This document shows positions 35,492-44,023 of a stretch of DNA of 64,000 nt, one piece after another. The notes beneath the pieces are model-generated. The model was not told where the DNA came from. It made no database searches and saw nothing but the letters and a program-made list of their open reading frames with translations. The DNA comes from Arthrobacter sp. ISL-5 (GTDB lineage: Bacteria > Actinomycetota > Actinomycetes > Actinomycetales > Micrococcaceae). The DNA is taken from assembly GCF_018613835.1 (NCBI RefSeq), contig NZ_JAGGPM010000033.1, positions 18,663-82,662 of the forward strand, read 5' to 3'. The translations under genes were made by a program, and so were the position numbers. Each line of letters begins with the position of its first letter. Position 1 is the first letter of the stretch.

Positions 35492-36268
35492 TTAGCGGAC
35501 TTCGAACCCGGCGTCGCGGATTGCGGCCTTGACCTGGGACATCATGTCGTCCGGGCCCCAGTGGAAGATGGACGCGGCCAGCACGGCATCGGCCCCGGCC
35601 TGCACTGCGGGCGGGAAGTGCGCAGGCTCGCCGGCACCGCCGGAGGCGATGATCGGGACCTTGACGGCGGCGCGGACCAGCCGGATGAGCTCGAGGTCGA
35701 AACCGTCCTTGGTGCCGTCGGCGTCGATCGAGTTGAGCAGGATTTCCCCGACACCCCGGTCGGCGGCTTCCTTCGCCCAGGCGACGGCGTCGATCCCGGT
35801 GCCCTGGCGGCCGCCGTGTGTGGTGACCTCAAAGCCCGACGGCGTGGGCTGGGAACCGGGGCGCGTGCGGCGGGCGTCCACGGACAGCACCAGCACCTGG
35901 GATCCGAAATGGCGGGTGATTTCGTCGATGACATCCGGCCGGGCCACGGCTGCCGTGTTGATGGAGGCCTTGTCCGCGCCAAAGCGGAGCAGTTTGTCCA
36001 CCTCGGCCACGCCGCGGACGCCGCCGCCGACAGTCAGCGGAATGAACACTTCCTCGGCGGTGCGCCGGACGACATCGAACGTGGTTTCCCGGTTGCCCGA
36101 CGATGCGGTCACGTCGAGGAAGGTCAGTTCGTCCGCGCCGGCGTTGTCGTAACGGTGCGCGAGCTCCACGGGATCTCCGGCATCGCGGAGCCCTTCGAAG
36201 TTGATGCCCTTGACCACGCGGCCGGCATCAACGTCCAGGCACGGAATAACGCGGACGGCTACAGCCAT
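35492..36268 (-). CDS. hisF: Imidazole glycerol phosphate synthase cyclase subunit
   Basis: A 258-residue TIM barrel making IGP and AICAR from PRFAR and ammonia. It has the catalytic Asp in IPCLDVDAGRVVKG, LTVGGGVRG, and the second Asp in LLNSIDADGTKDGFD. The ATG at 36268 follows CAGGAG. Its partner hisH is not in the window. It is the last gene of the hisEGF group. Confidence 0.96.
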   Translation of the reverse strand: MAVAVRVIPCLDVDAGRVVKGINFEGLRDAGDPVELAHRYDNAGADELTFLDVTASSGNRETTFDVVRRTAEEVFIPLTVGGGVRGVAEVDKLLRFGADKASINTAAVARPDVIDEITRHFGSQVLVLSVDARRTRPGSQPTPSGFEVTTHGGRQGTGIDAVAWAKEAADRGVGEILLNSIDADGTKDGFDLELIRLVRAAVKVPIIASGGAGEPAHFPPAVQAGADAVLAASIFHWGPDDMMSQVKAAIRDAGFEVR

Positions 36269-36335
36269 GACTTCTCCTGTTGTACTGCAGAGGTGTGCTT
36301 TTGGGCCACCGGCGGGGCGGCGTGGACGGAAGGGG

Positions 36336-37196
36336 TCAGATGCGGCAGGCGTGGATGCTGCTGACCAGGATGGCGCGGGCGCCAAGGTCGTACAGCTCAT
36401 CCATGATCCGGTTGGTTTCCTTCTTCGGCACCATGGACCGGACGGCAACCCAGTCCGAATCGCGCAGCGGCGAGACGGTGGGCGACTCAAGCCCGGGAGT
36501 GAGCGCGGCGGCCTGTTCGACGAGTTCCTTGCGGATGTCGTAGTCCATCAGCACGTACTGGCGCGCCACGAGAACGCCCTGGAGACGGCGGATCAGGACT
36601 TCGATTTCCTTGGCAGTGCCGTTCGCGGCCCCGCCCTCGCCGGTGCGGCGGATGAGGACGGCCTCGGACTTCAGGATCGGCTCGCCGAAGATCTCCATGC
36701 CGGCCGCCTTAAGCGTGTTGCCGGTTTCGACGACGTCGGCAATCGCGTCAGCGACGCCGAGCCGCACGGAGGACTCCACGGCGCCGTCCAGGCGGACCAC
36801 CCTGGCCTTGATGCCGCGGCCCGCCAGGTAGTCGCGCAGGAGGCCGTCGTAGCTGGTGGCGAGGCGCTTGCCTTCGAGTTCCTCCACAGTGGAGAAATCG
36901 CCGATCGGGCCGGCGAAGCGGAACGTGGAGGCGGCAAAACCGAGCGGAAGCAGTTCCTCCGCCTCAACCTGCGCGTCCAGGAGGAGGTCGCGGCCGGTGA
37001 TGCCGACGTCGAGCGTTCCCTGCCCGACGTACACGGCGATGTCGCGGGGGCGGAGGAAGAAGAATTCAATTTCGTTGTCCGGGTCCACCATGACCAGCTC
37101 GCGGCTGTCACGGCGCTGGCGGTAACCCGCCTCGGAGAGCATGGCGGAGGCGGCTTCGGACAGGGATCCCTTATTGGGTACGGCTACACGCAGCAT
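36336..37196 (-). CDS. hisG: ATP phosphoribosyltransferase, long form
   Basis: A 286-residue enzyme that starts histidine synthesis from ATP and PRPP. The catalytic part has MLRVAVPNKGSLSEAA, TLDVGITGRDLLLD and IADVVETGNTLKAAG. The C-terminal regulatory domain (about 210-286) ends in ARAILVSSIHACRI, so it is the homo-hexameric, histidine-inhibited form with no HisZ. It is followed by hisF and preceded by hisE. Confidence 0.96.
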   Translation of the reverse strand: MLRVAVPNKGSLSEAASAMLSEAGYRQRRDSRELVMVDPDNEIEFFFLRPRDIAVYVGQGTLDVGITGRDLLLDAQVEAEELLPLGFAASTFRFAGPIGDFSTVEELEGKRLATSYDGLLRDYLAGRGIKARVVRLDGAVESSVRLGVADAIADVVETGNTLKAAGMEIFGEPILKSEAVLIRRTGEGGAANGTAKEIEVLIRRLQGVLVARQYVLMDYDIRKELVEQAAALTPGLESPTVSPLRDSDWVAVRSMVPKKETNRIMDELYDLGARAILVSSIHACRI

Positions 37197-37253
37197 TGGA
37201 GGTCTTTCTGGGGTTGGAAGTCTTGGATCAGCAAACGGGCCACGCGGACGCGG

Positions 37254-37517
37254 CTACAGATGCTTGTAGACGTCTTCCAGGCTGAGTCCTTTTGCAAGCA
37301 TCAGGACCTGCAGGTGGTACAGGAGCTGCGAGATCTCTTCGGCGGCGGCCTCGTCGGATTCGTACTCCGCAGCCATCCAGACTTCGGCTGCTTCCTCCAC
37401 GACTTTCTTGCCGATGCCGTGGATTCCGGACTCCAACTCGGCAACGGTGCGGGAGCCCTCCGGACGGGTGGCTGCCTTCTCACTGAGCTCTGCGAACAGC
37501 GTCTCGAAATTCTTCAC
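37254..37517 (-). CDS. hisE: Phosphoribosyl-ATP pyrophosphatase
   Basis: An 87-residue all-helical MazG-like enzyme that hydrolyses PR-ATP to PR-AMP. It shows the metal-binding EEAAEVWMAAEYE and DEAAAEEISQLLYHL segments. The GTG start at 37517 gives MKNFETLFAEL and has GGAGG close upstream. It is a stand-alone domain; HisI is a separate gene at 19805. The longer open frame is not supported. Confidence 0.95.
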   Translation of the reverse strand: MKNFETLFAELSEKAATRPEGSRTVAELESGIHGIGKKVVEEAAEVWMAAEYESDEAAAEEISQLLYHLQVLMLAKGLSLEDVYKHL

Positions 37518-37572
37518 GCCCTCCAGCCTACTTGCTCGGGACCGGACACCGCCTGTCGGGCCGTTGCATGAC

Positions 37573-37624
37573 GGCGGGGATGTGAGTGAAACCACACGGC
37601 GTGCGGTCCGCCCCCATCCCCGCC
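37573..37624 (-). terminator. Hairpin between ribH and hisE
   Basis: GGCGGGGATG (37573-37582) pairs with CATCCCCGCC (37615-37624) just downstream of ribH on its coding strand. The inner 32 bases can pair partly. It separates the rib operon from hisEGF. Confidence 0.55.
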
Positions 37625-37630
37625 CGCGTA

Positions 37631-38113
37631 TCAGTACTGCTTGAGCAGCAGTGCGGTGGCCAGTGCGGCAGTGACGGCCTCGTGCCCCTTGTCTTCGGAC
37701 GAGCCCGGCAGGCCGGCCCGGTCCAGGCCCTGCTGTTCGGTGTCGCACGTCAGCACGCCGAACCCGACCGGGACGCCGGTGTTGACGCTGACGTCGGTGA
37801 GTCCCGACGTCGCGGCCTGGCAGACGTAGTCAAAGTGCGGCGTTCCGCCGCGGATGACGACGCCGAGGGCAACGACGGCGTCGAAGTGCGGTGCCAGCCG
37901 CGCGGCGGCCACGGGAAGCTCGAAGCTGCCGGGCACGCGGATGACCGTGGGTTCGCTGATGCCGGCGTCCTTGGCGGCCCGGAGGGCTCCGTCCAGGAGT
38001 CCGTCCATGATCTGGGTGTGCCAGCTGGCGGCAACGATGGCCAGCTTCAGCTGCGAGGTTTCCGCAGGGTTGAGGGTGGTGAGGTCGATCTGGGGTGCGC
38101 CGTGTCCGCTCAT
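37631..38113 (-). CDS. ribH: 6,7-dimethyl-8-ribityllumazine synthase
   Basis: A 160-residue enzyme making lumazine from the ribityl-pyrimidinedione and dihydroxybutanone phosphate. It has KLAIVAASWHTQIMDGLLDGA, VPGSFELPVAA, the substrate loop ALGVVIRGGTPHFDYVC and a conserved GFGVLTCDTEQQ. It is the last gene of the rib operon, 18 bases after ribA. Confidence 0.97.
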   Translation of the reverse strand: MSGHGAPQIDLTTLNPAETSQLKLAIVAASWHTQIMDGLLDGALRAAKDAGISEPTVIRVPGSFELPVAAARLAPHFDAVVALGVVIRGGTPHFDYVCQAATSGLTDVSVNTGVPVGFGVLTCDTEQQGLDRAGLPGSSEDKGHEAVTAALATALLLKQY

Positions 38114-38131
38114 AAAGTGATCCTGATCCGT

Positions 38132-38833
38132 TCAGTCTTGTTCGTGTTCAAAAGTGTTCGTGCCGCCGCCGGGCACTCCTGCGGCCTGGGCGTCCAGGGT
38201 CAGCAGGTGGTCCATGCGGTCCTTCTTGGTCTGCAGGTACCGGATGTTCTGTTCCCGGGAGGGCACCTCAGTGGGAACCATCTCCACCACCGTCACGCCG
38301 GCCTTGGCTAGTCGGTTCTGCTTGTCCGGGTTGTTGCTCAGCAGCCGGACCTCATGCAGGCCCATCTCGGCCAGGATCTGCGCGGCGGCGTTGTAGCACC
38401 GCGCGTCAACGGGCAGTCCGAGCTGTTCGTTGGCCTCGACGGTGTCGAAGCCCGCCTCCTGCAGGGCGTACGCCTTGATCTTGTTGGCCAGGCCGATGCC
38501 GCGGCCTTCCTGGCCGCGGAGGTACAGGAGGGTGCCGCCGTTCTCCTCGATCAGCTCCAGGGCGTACGCAAGCTGCTCGCCGCAGTCGCAACGATAGGAG
38601 CCGAAGACGTCCCCGGTCAGGCATTCCGAATGCAGCCGCACCAGGGGCGCCTTGCCGTCCTTGGGAGGGTTGGGTGAGCTGACCGCGAGGTGCTCTGCGC
38701 CCGTGACCAGGTCGGTCCATGCCTGCGTCACGAAGTTCCCGAACGCTCCGGGCAGCTGGACCACGGGGCCGGCACTTACGGGATGCGGTATCCGCCCGTT
38801 GCTGCTGGCCTCCGTTGCTTGAGATGCCGTCAT
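38132..38833 (-). CDS. ribA: GTP cyclohydrolase II
   Basis: A 233-residue enzyme that opens GTP in the first step of riboflavin synthesis. The zinc cysteines lie in SECLTGDVFGSYRCDCGEQL. The active-site loop is LYLRGQEGRGIGLANKI, and substrate contacts are in the LLSNNPDKQNRL region. Many actinobacteria fuse this to DHBP synthase; here it is a separate frame overlapping ribB by 4 bases (ATGA). All key residues are present. Confidence 0.95.
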   Translation of the reverse strand: MTASQATEASSNGRIPHPVSAGPVVQLPGAFGNFVTQAWTDLVTGAEHLAVSSPNPPKDGKAPLVRLHSECLTGDVFGSYRCDCGEQLAYALELIEENGGTLLYLRGQEGRGIGLANKIKAYALQEAGFDTVEANEQLGLPVDARCYNAAAQILAEMGLHEVRLLSNNPDKQNRLAKAGVTVVEMVPTEVPSREQNIRYLQTKKDRMDHLLTLDAQAAGVPGGGTNTFEHEQD

Positions 38834-39543
38834 CGTCTTGTCCCTTCTCCGGCCGGACTCGCTTCCGGACTGCTTGCATGTGAAGATACACGGTCGTTCG
38901 CCTCCAGGTAGGCAACGAGGTCCTCAATCGAGATCAAGGGGCAACCGTGCTCCGCGGCGAAAACCCGCAGGCCGTCCAGCCGCATCATTTCGCCGTCGTC
39001 GTACACCACTTCGGCGATCACGCCCACCGGTTCCAGGCCGGCGAGCCGGCATAGCTCCACGGCCGCTTCGGTGTGGCCGGGGCGTTCACGCACTCCCCCA
39101 TTAACGGCCCGCAGCGGGAAAATATGCCCGGGGCGCGTCAGGGTCTCCGGGCCGCTGCCCGGATCGGCGATGACCCGGGCAGTCAGCGCCCGGTCCGTGG
39201 CCGAGATTCCGGTGCTTACTCCCGTGGCGGCGTCGCACGAGACCGTGTAGGCGGTGCCCTTCGCGTCCTCGTTCACCTGCACCATGGGAGGAAGGGCCAG
39301 GGCGTCGGCGCGCGCACCGTCGAGCGGAACGCAGATGACTCCCGAGCTGTAGCGGATGGTCCATCCCATCAGGGCCGGGGTGGCGTGCTGCGCCGCGAAG
39401 ATGATGTCCCCTTCGTTTTCGCGGTCCTCGTTGTCGACCACCAGTACGGGCCGTCCTGCTGCCATCGCCCGGACTGCCTCCTCGATGGGATCGAGGGTCA
39501 GTGTGCCGGACGCTGCCGGCTCAAGCCTTGCCGCCGCGTTCAC
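38830..39543 (-). CDS. ribB: 3,4-dihydroxy-2-butanone 4-phosphate synthase
   Basis: A 237-residue enzyme making DHBP from ribulose 5-phosphate. The metal and active-site residues are in VVDNEDRENEGDI. It also has CDAATGVSTGISATDRA, PGHIFPLRAVNGGV and RPGHTEAAVELCRLAG. The GTG start at 39543 overlaps the ribE stop (GTGA). Its end overlaps ribA. Upstream rpe makes or uses the same pentose phosphate pool, though it is outside the riboswitch unit. Confidence 0.96.
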   Translation of the reverse strand: MNAAARLEPAASGTLTLDPIEEAVRAMAAGRPVLVVDNEDRENEGDIIFAAQHATPALMGWTIRYSSGVICVPLDGARADALALPPMVQVNEDAKGTAYTVSCDAATGVSTGISATDRALTARVIADPGSGPETLTRPGHIFPLRAVNGGVRERPGHTEAAVELCRLAGLEPVGVIAEVVYDDGEMMRLDGLRVFAAEHGCPLISIEDLVAYLEANDRVSSHASSPEASPAGEGTRR

Positions 39544-40181
39544 TGCTGGTCCTCCGAGCCGTCGGTGCCGCGTCCGCTGAACGCCAGCAGGCGTTCGGTG
39601 TACTTTGCCAGCACGTCCACCTCCAGGTTCACCCTGCTGCCGGCGGCCTTGGCGCCCAGGCCGGTGTCGGCGAGGGTGGTGGGAATAAGGCCCACCTCGA
39701 ACCACGGGGCAGTTTCGGCAGCGGGGCTGACGGCGGTGACGGTGAGGGAGACTCCGTCAATGGCGATTGACCCTTTTTCCGCGATGTAGCGTGCGAGCCT
39801 CAGCGGCACACCGAACCGCAGCCGCTCCCAGTTTCCCTGGGCTTCGCGCTCGAGGAGTTCGCCGACCCCGTCCACGTGCCCCTGCACCACGTGCCCGTCG
39901 AGGCGTCCGCCTGCCGGAACACAGCGCTCCAGGTTGACGGCGTCACCTGCGGAAAGCTCACCGATGGTGCTGCGGACGAGGGTCTCCCCCATTACATCCA
40001 CGCTGAAATCCTTGCCGTCGATGGCCGTGGCCGTGAGGCACACGCCGTTGACCGCGATGGATCCGCCCAGCGGCAGTCCGTCAGCGGTTCCGGGGGCGTG
40101 CAGGCGCAGCGTTGCGCTCGTGTCGCCGTTCCGGTCCACGGACAGGACCTTCCCCTGTTCGGCAATAATTCCGGTGAACAT
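39540..40181 (-). CDS. ribE: Riboflavin synthase alpha chain
   Basis: A 213-residue protein made of two lumazine-binding repeats: repeat 1 starts MFTGIIAEQG and repeat 2 starts at about 100 with GHVVQGHVDGVGEL. The repeats share GSIAVNGVCLT and GSIAIDGVSLT, as expected. It dismutates two lumazines to riboflavin. Its start overlaps the ribD stop by one base (TGATG). Confidence 0.97.
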   Translation of the reverse strand: MFTGIIAEQGKVLSVDRNGDTSATLRLHAPGTADGLPLGGSIAVNGVCLTATAIDGKDFSVDVMGETLVRSTIGELSAGDAVNLERCVPAGGRLDGHVVQGHVDGVGELLEREAQGNWERLRFGVPLRLARYIAEKGSIAIDGVSLTVTAVSPAAETAPWFEVGLIPTTLADTGLGAKAAGSRVNLEVDVLAKYTERLLAFSGRGTDGSEDQQ

Positions 40182-41341
40182 CAGTAGCCTCCCATGGCTG
40201 TGCCCGCTGTCGCGCGGGCCGGTAGTGAATCGGTTGAGGTTGACTGGGCCGCTGAAGGCGGCTGCTTTATTTCACGAGGTGCGGTGGCCTGTTCCGGCAG
40301 CAGGTGCAGCCGCAGGTCCCTGCCCAGCTGCTGGACCGCCCCGCCGGAGGCGGCATCCCACTCCCAGCGCTGCGCCTCGGCAAGCGTTCCGACGCCCAGG
40401 CCGTTGAGTGCGGGCGTGCCGGAGCCAAGCAGCGTGGGTGCCAGGTAGACGATGAGTTCGTCCACGAGCCCCTCGCCGAGGAAGGCGCTCAGGATCCTGG
40501 ATCCGCCTTCCACCATGACGTGCCGCGCCCCCGCCGCAAAAAGCTGTGCCAGGGCTTCATGGGGATCCCGCGTGGGCAGGTGCAGGACCTTCCCGTCGTC
40601 ACCGCGCACGGCGGCGTCGGCCGGAACGTCGCGAAGTCCCATGACGGCCCGCAGCGGCTGTTCGCCCGAGGCTTCGCCGTTGGCGTCCCTCGCCGTGAGC
40701 CGCGGGTTGTCCACCATGACTGTCTGCGTGCCGACCAGGATGGCGTCAATCCGGCGCCGGATGGCGTGGTTGTCGGCCAGCGATTCCGGGCAGGAAATCC
40801 ACTGGCTCGTTCCGTCCTCGGCAGCTATCCGGCTGTCCAGGGTCTGGGCAATGTGCAGGGTGACGAACGGGCGTTTGGCCTCGACGGCCTGGAACCAGCG
40901 GCGGTTCAGTTCGAGCGCACGCTCGGCCGCCAGTCCGCTGCGCACGCTGACGCCTGCGTTGCGGAGGGTTGCTGCCCCGCCTGCTGCGGGATCGTGGGGG
41001 TCATCGACGGCGTACACGACGCTGGTTATTCCGGCGTCGATAATCGCCTGCGCGCAGGGACCCGTGCGGCCAACGTGGTTGCAGGGTTCGAGCGTGACCA
41101 CCATGGTGGCCCCGCGAAGATCCACGCCGGTGCTGATCGCCGTCGCTATCGCATCGGCTTCGGCATGCGCGGTGCCGGCTCCCCGGTGGTAGCCCGTCAC
41201 CAGATGCCGGCCGTCAGGACCGACGACGACGGCCCCCACCAATGGATTGGCACCGCGCGGCCCCTGCAGGGCGGCGTCCAGGGCTGCATCCATCGCGGCG
41301 GTTTCGGCAGCGCTGAAGGCATGGATCGGCTGGCTGCTCAC
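40181..41341 (-). CDS. ribD: Bifunctional riboflavin deaminase/reductase
   Basis: A 386-residue enzyme of pathway steps two and three. The N-terminal deaminase (about 10-150) has zinc residues in AHAEADAI and VVTLEPCNHVGRTGPC. The C-terminal reductase (about 155-345) has FVTLHIAQTLDSRIA, ILVGTQTVMVDNPRLTAR and VMVEGGSRILSAFL. The final 40 residues are a Ser/Thr/Ala-rich extension. The GTG start at 41341 overlaps the stop of a 14-codon ORF. It lies downstream of the FMN riboswitch. Confidence 0.96.
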   Translation of the reverse strand: MSSQPIHAFSAAETAAMDAALDAALQGPRGANPLVGAVVVGPDGRHLVTGYHRGAGTAHAEADAIATAISTGVDLRGATMVVTLEPCNHVGRTGPCAQAIIDAGITSVVYAVDDPHDPAAGGAATLRNAGVSVRSGLAAERALELNRRWFQAVEAKRPFVTLHIAQTLDSRIAAEDGTSQWISCPESLADNHAIRRRIDAILVGTQTVMVDNPRLTARDANGEASGEQPLRAVMGLRDVPADAAVRGDDGKVLHLPTRDPHEALAQLFAAGARHVMVEGGSRILSAFLGEGLVDELIVYLAPTLLGSGTPALNGLGVGTLAEAQRWEWDAASGGAVQQLGRDLRLHLLPEQATAPREIKQPPSAAQSTSTDSLPARATAGTAMGGY

Positions 41342-41382
41342 GATGAAACCGCCGGATCCGGCGACACGGTACGAGTATCCAT
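41338..41382 (-). CDS. Possible 14-codon leader ORF coupled to ribD
   Basis: ATG at 41382 to TGA at 41338 encodes MDTRTVSPDPAVSS, and its stop overlaps the ribD GTG (GTGA). A strong purine-rich stretch GGGAAGGAA lies 12 bases before the ATG, a slightly long spacing. The ribD GTG itself has no strong site. Translation of the leader may load ribosomes onto ribD. There is no homology support for the peptide. Confidence 0.4.
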   Translation of the reverse strand: MDTRTVSPDPAVSS

Positions 41383-41486
41383 GCGTGTGTGTCGTTCCTT
41401 CCCTCTAGAACCTTCATGGCTCCGGGGGTATACGACAGCGAAATGCTGCGACGTCGGTGGGACGTCACAAAATACAGCTGTACGCG

Positions 41487-41623
41487 CTTCTCTCATCCAG
41501 ACTTTAACTGTCGGTACTGGAGTTTCACCAGTTCAACCGTCCGCCGGGCTTTCCTGGGAAAGCACCGGCTCGCGGGTCGCGGACTGTCACCGCCGGTTCG
41601 GACTTACACCGACCCCGGAGCAC
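41487..41623 (-). promoter_or_regulatory. FMN riboswitch (RFN element)
   Basis: The minus strand carries the conserved RFN core in order: GGGGTCGGTG near the 5' end, then AGTCCG, GACAGTCCGCGACCCG, AGCCGGTG, GACGGTTGAACTGGTGAAA, CCGACAGTTAAAGTCTGGAT and GAGAGAAG. The aptamer lies about 105 bases before the leader ORF and 146 bases before ribD. On FMN binding it should turn off the ribDEBAH operon. The downstream platform contains GACGTC...GACGTC pairing, but the mode of control is not clear. Confidence 0.96.
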
Positions 41624-41760
41624 GTAATGTGTGTTGCTATTGTGGCACAACCTTGCGGATGCTCAGGGTATTCCCAACCATGAACTGTTACAGAATCCGT
41701 AACCTGAGCCCACGTGGACGTGGCTTGGGCGCACGTAGCCCACCGACCGCATGTTCCCGG

Positions 41761-42417
41761 CTAGACCGTTCCGGCCTTGCGCAGGCGGTCAATTGCCTCG
41801 GACGGGTCCGCTGCACCGTAGACGGCCGATCCGGCGACGAACACGTTCGCGCCGGCCTCTGCTGCGCGGAGGATGGTTTCCTCCGTGATGCCGCCGTCCA
41901 CCTGGAGCGCAACGTTGACGCCGGACCCCTCGATGGCGGCGCGCGCCCGGCGGATCTTCGGCAGCGTGAGGTCCAGGAACGCCTGTCCGCCGAAGCCCGG
42001 CTCCACCGTCATGATCAGCAGCATGTCCAGCTCGGGGAGCATGTCCAGGAACGGCTCCACGGGCGTCGCGGGACGCAGGGCCATGCCGGCCTTCGATCCG
42101 CGCCCCCGCAGTTCCCGCGCCAGCTTCACCGGTGCGATCGACGCCTCCGCATGGAACGTCACGGAAGCCACTCCGGCATCCGCATAGCCCGGTGCCCAGC
42201 GGTCCGCATCGGCGATCATGAGGTGCACATCCAGGGGAACCGGGCTGACGGCCTGGATCCGCTGCACCACCGGGAGCCCAATGGTCAGGTTGGGAACAAA
42301 CTGGTTGTCCATCACGTCCACGTGCACCGAATCAGCGTTGCTGATTCTCTGCAGCTCGGCTTGAAGGTTCACGAAGTCGGCGGACAGGATGCTCGGGTTG
42401 ATGCAGCACTGCGGCAT
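41761..42417 (-). CDS. rpe: Ribulose-phosphate 3-epimerase
   Basis: A 218-residue TIM barrel linking ribulose- and xylulose-5-phosphate. Metal ligands and motifs are INPSILSADF, SVHVDVMDNQFVPN, LDVHLMIADADRW, TVEPGFGGQAFL and VDGGITEETI. It lies 28 bases after rsmB and before the FMN riboswitch of the rib operon. Confidence 0.97.
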   Translation of the reverse strand: MPQCCINPSILSADFVNLQAELQRISNADSVHVDVMDNQFVPNLTIGLPVVQRIQAVSPVPLDVHLMIADADRWAPGYADAGVASVTFHAEASIAPVKLARELRGRGSKAGMALRPATPVEPFLDMLPELDMLLIMTVEPGFGGQAFLDLTLPKIRRARAAIEGSGVNVALQVDGGITEETILRAAEAGANVFVAGSAVYGAADPSEAIDRLRKAGTV

Positions 42418-42445
42418 GCGGGGTCCTTTCGCGGGGTGGGGAAGT

Positions 42446-44023
42446 TCAGGGCTTCTTGCGGATCAGGGCAAGGAACATGGCATCCGTGCGGTGAATGTGG
42501 GGCCACAGCTGGGCCGTGAGCTCGTGGCCGGCGCCAAGATGCCCGGTCAGGCTGACAGCGTCCAGCGCGCTTCCGGCGTCCAGCAGTTCGAGGTCATCGC
42601 GCTTGCGCAGTGCATCGCTGACCACCGCCGTGGTCTCGGCCGGGTGCGGTGAACACGTCACATAGGCGACAACCCCGCCCGGTTTCACCGCGTCCAGGGC
42701 TGATTTGAGCAGCTCCCGCTGAAGCGGGCCGAGATCGGCCAGGTCCTTGGGCGTGCGCCGCCACCGTGACTCGGGCCGGCGGCGCAGGGCGCCGAGTCCG
42801 GTGCAGGGCACGTCCACGAGCACGCGGTCGAACGCTTCCGGCTGTTCTTCGCCGACCTCCCGGCCGTCGCCTGTGCGCACCTTCCACACGTCGGAAGGGA
42901 CGGCGGACAGTGCCTGGCTGACCAGTTTGGCGCGGTGCGGGGCAGGTTCGTTGGCAAGCAGGGTGGCCCCGCGCTCATTGGCCAGCGCCCCGAGCAGGGC
43001 GGCCTTGCCGCCCGGGCCCGCGCACAGGTCCAGCCAGGCTTCGGCGGTCCCGGCCGGGCCGTTGCCTTCCGCAGCGCTGCCTTCCGCATGGCCCAGCGGC
43101 AGCGCAACCATGGCGCGGGCCACCAGTTGGGAGCCGACGTCCTGGACGCGCGTGGTCCCTGCCCGGACCGAGGAAAGCCGGCCGAGGTCGCCGCCGCTGG
43201 ACAGCGCGGAGCCTTCGACGAGTTCGCCGGGCGTGGCTCCGTTTTCGAGGGCCTCGTCCAGGCTTCCCAGCCCGGGAAGAGCCACGAGGTTGACTACCGG
43301 GGCGGCGTTGTCCGCCTCCAGGAGATCGTTGATCTCGGTGACCGGCCTGCCGTGGGCCACCAGGGACTGCCTGAAGGCACGCACGATCCACTCCGGATGG
43401 GCGTACCGGACCGAGGCCACCTTGGTGGGATCCTGCTCATCGCTGAGCAGCAGTTCCAGCCATTCCTCCAGGCTGTGCGCGGAGACCTTGCGCAGCACGG
43501 CATTGATCAGGGCGGAAGGTCCAGCCCCGATCACAGCGCGGGCCAGTCCCACGGTCTGGTCGAGCGCCGCATGCGCCGGCACGCGCATGGCCAGCAACTG
43601 GTGTGTGCCGATGCGCAGGGCATCGAGGACGGCGGGGTCCAGCTGGCCCAGCGGCCGGTCCACGCATCGTGCCAGGACCGCGTCATACGTGCCCTGGCCC
43701 CGGAGGGCGCCGTAGCTCAGTTCCGTGGCGAAGCCGGCGTCGCGCTTGTCCAGGCCGTGGTGCCGGATCCTCGCCGGCAGGACAAGGTTGGCGTACGCGT
43801 CTTCAGCGGCCACCGCACGCAGCACCTCGAAAGCGACCAGCCGGGCCGGATCGGCGCGCCGGGTGCGCTGGGACGGCGCGTTCTCGGTGTAGCTGCGCTG
43901 CGGCCCGCGGTTGCGTTCCCGGCCCTGCGCGTTCCGCCGGCTGGCGCCGCCGCCCTGGCCGCCCTGTCCCGCTCGCTGGGGCCCCCTGCCGCGGCCACTG
44001 CCGCTTGTCCCGGACTCGCTCAT
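42446..44023 (-). CDS. rsmB: 16S rRNA m5C967 methyltransferase
   Basis: A 525-residue SAM-dependent methyltransferase. Residues 1-60 are a Gly/Arg/Gln-rich, disordered, RNA-binding-like extension. A NusB-like helical domain (about 60-200) follows, then the catalytic domain with SAM motif LDLCAGPGGKAALLG. The cysteines are in VDVPCTGLGALRRRPESRW and AYVTCSPHPAET. Its ATG overlaps the fmt stop (ATGA), the usual def-fmt-rsmB order. Confidence 0.95.
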   Translation of the reverse strand: MSESGTSGSGRGRGPQRAGQGGQGGGASRRNAQGRERNRGPQRSYTENAPSQRTRRADPARLVAFEVLRAVAAEDAYANLVLPARIRHHGLDKRDAGFATELSYGALRGQGTYDAVLARCVDRPLGQLDPAVLDALRIGTHQLLAMRVPAHAALDQTVGLARAVIGAGPSALINAVLRKVSAHSLEEWLELLLSDEQDPTKVASVRYAHPEWIVRAFRQSLVAHGRPVTEINDLLEADNAAPVVNLVALPGLGSLDEALENGATPGELVEGSALSSGGDLGRLSSVRAGTTRVQDVGSQLVARAMVALPLGHAEGSAAEGNGPAGTAEAWLDLCAGPGGKAALLGALANERGATLLANEPAPHRAKLVSQALSAVPSDVWKVRTGDGREVGEEQPEAFDRVLVDVPCTGLGALRRRPESRWRRTPKDLADLGPLQRELLKSALDAVKPGGVVAYVTCSPHPAETTAVVSDALRKRDDLELLDAGSALDAVSLTGHLGAGHELTAQLWPHIHRTDAMFLALIRKKP

